Source of the DNA: Centrapalus pauciflorus
Lineage: Eukaryota; Streptophyta; Magnoliopsida; Asterales; Asteraceae
Assembly: GCA_020465985.1 (NCBI GenBank)
Contig: JAANYP010002633.1
Coordinates: 1-64,000 of the forward strand
Length of the DNA stretch: 64,000 nucleotides
Reading direction: 5' to 3'
A program made the translations under genes and the position numbers. The first letter of the stretch is position 1. Each line of letters starts with the position of its first letter. This document shows, piece after piece, positions 62,858 to 64,000 of the stretch. The notes beneath the pieces were generated by a model. That model worked only from the letters and a program-made list of their open reading frames with translations. It did not search any database and had not been told where the DNA came from.

Positions 62858-64000
62858 TTTATTATAAAAGAGCTAGCCATGCTTTTTTTTTTTTGGGACC
62901 AAGGCCCTCTTTAACTTAGTAAAAATAACATATAATAACATATATGTTGCAAAAAATATAAAAATAATTAGAGAGGTCTTGGGGGACCTTTCCATCAAGT
63001 GGCTCTGCCCAACGACTAATCAACCCCGATTAATAAAATGAAAAGATATAACATTTTATCGTAATGATACGTCAATCTTCTTTCTTTTTTTTTTTTTTTA
63101 AAGACAATGTTTTATTAGCAAACCATCCAGAAAAAAAAAAAGAAACATACACCGATCAAGAAAGTTCTGAGTAAGAGCAACTCATAAGAAAGAGTTTGTA
63201 AAACCACAAGAAAAGTAACATAAACTTAGAAAACCCGAAGATGTCTCTTAACACCAACAGACACACCAGACCTAGCTTACTGCATATCAACATGGACATG
63301 AAACCCACATCGACCAACTTCATAGTTTTTGGCTTCTGTGAGTCTTCAATTACATTAACCATTGACCTTCTAGTTACATGTTCTTTTTCATATGTTTATG
63401 TTTTAATAATTGAAAATTTTCTTCTACATGTATGTTACAATACATTCAAAACTGAAACTATTTCGGGCTTGTTTAACGCACAATTTGTAAACTTATAGCA
63501 TGTAAGACCATTCATTTCATTATTAAATTTCACATCCTGTATTCATCGTTTGTTAGCATATTTATTAAATAAATATCTTTCATAAGAATAGTTTACAACT
63601 ATAACAGACAAAAAAATTATAATAACTAAAATAGATCATCGCCTATCAAATTATATTACTAATTTGTGACGCTTTCTAAGTATTGTATAAATTTGTGACA
63701 TTTTCTTAAAAATATAAAATGAAAGAAAAGTGCTACAACTAGAAAATTGGAAAAGCCACCCCTTCATTCAGTGGTGGATCTAGAAAATTATGGCATTGAA
63801 AAAAAGTTTAACCTTAAACCAAGAGACGGTTGATAGGATGAGCGCAAAAATCATCAACAGACAACAAAATCATAGTCATTGTTAGTAGCTAGCAAAACAA
63901 CATAAAGAACAACCCTACAATGAAATTATCAATTTCATATTAACAAAACCAGTAATGAAGAGTGTCTTTTTTATGGGTTCATTGACATTGGTCCAATCAT

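Larger units (their letters stand above)
59744..64000. repeat. Segmental duplication, unit 2 (cut by window end)
   Basis: Same sequence as 40511-44767 at a constant 19,233-bp offset. It carries second copies of the hAT element (59902-60484), Tourist MITE (60919-61376) and Helitron (61513-62857). The match begins inside the MITE seen whole at 40228-40605. Confidence 0.95.

Overview
The window is a gene-poor, AT-rich stretch of a eudicot nuclear genome. Split genes with GT-AG introns, plant-specific families (dirigent proteins, TRM/DUF4378, dehydroascorbate reductase), a Tekay-type chromovirus and many hAT, MULE, Tourist and Helitron remnants all point to a plant. I suspect an asterid, perhaps Asteraceae, from the style of the repeats, but nothing here fixes the species.

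Layout: 1-1.65 kb is AT-rich DNA with one hAT MITE. 1.66-9.92 kb is a complete Ty3/Gypsy Tekay-like retrotransposon with ~1.7 kb LTRs and an uninterrupted gag-pol frame. 10-12.9 kb holds MITEs. 12.92-14.59 kb is a four-exon gene for ribosomal protein L35 (minus strand). 18.22-22.63 kb is a three-exon gene for the spliceosomal SF3b subunit SF3B3/SAP130 (minus). 25.8-26.6 kb is a single-exon dirigent gene. 27.6-29.1 kb is a large fold-back element. 29.5 and 34.6 kb hold a tandem pair of ESB1-type dirigent genes (plus). Between them lie inverted copies of a transposon that sits in TA microsatellites. 36.8-38.7 kb is a three-exon TRM/DUF4378 gene (minus). 50.0-53.1 kb is a six-exon dehydroascorbate reductase gene (plus). 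The rest is nested repeats.

The gene set mixes housekeeping functions (translation, splicing, ascorbate recycling) with a dirigent cluster whose relatives guide lignin deposition in the root endodermis. From memory, the combination RPL35, SAP130, dirigent and TRM resembles two Arabidopsis neighbourhoods (around At3g55170-At3g55230 and At2g39390-At2g39435), so the interval may be a conserved syntenic block inflated by transposons.

The main structural surprise is a segment of at least 4,257 bp starting at 40511 that recurs without indels, and apparently without mismatches, from 59744 to the window end, offset 19,233 bp. The simplest reading is that the window ends inside the second unit of a 19.2 kb tandem duplication that contains the DHAR gene. 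This predicts a second DHAR copy just beyond the edge, unless it is an assembly error. Other points of interest are a retrotransposon whose two LTRs carry different R/U5 blocks, small Helitrons and MITEs confirmed by empty sites in a paralogous repeat, and two transposon families found inside (TA)n arrays.
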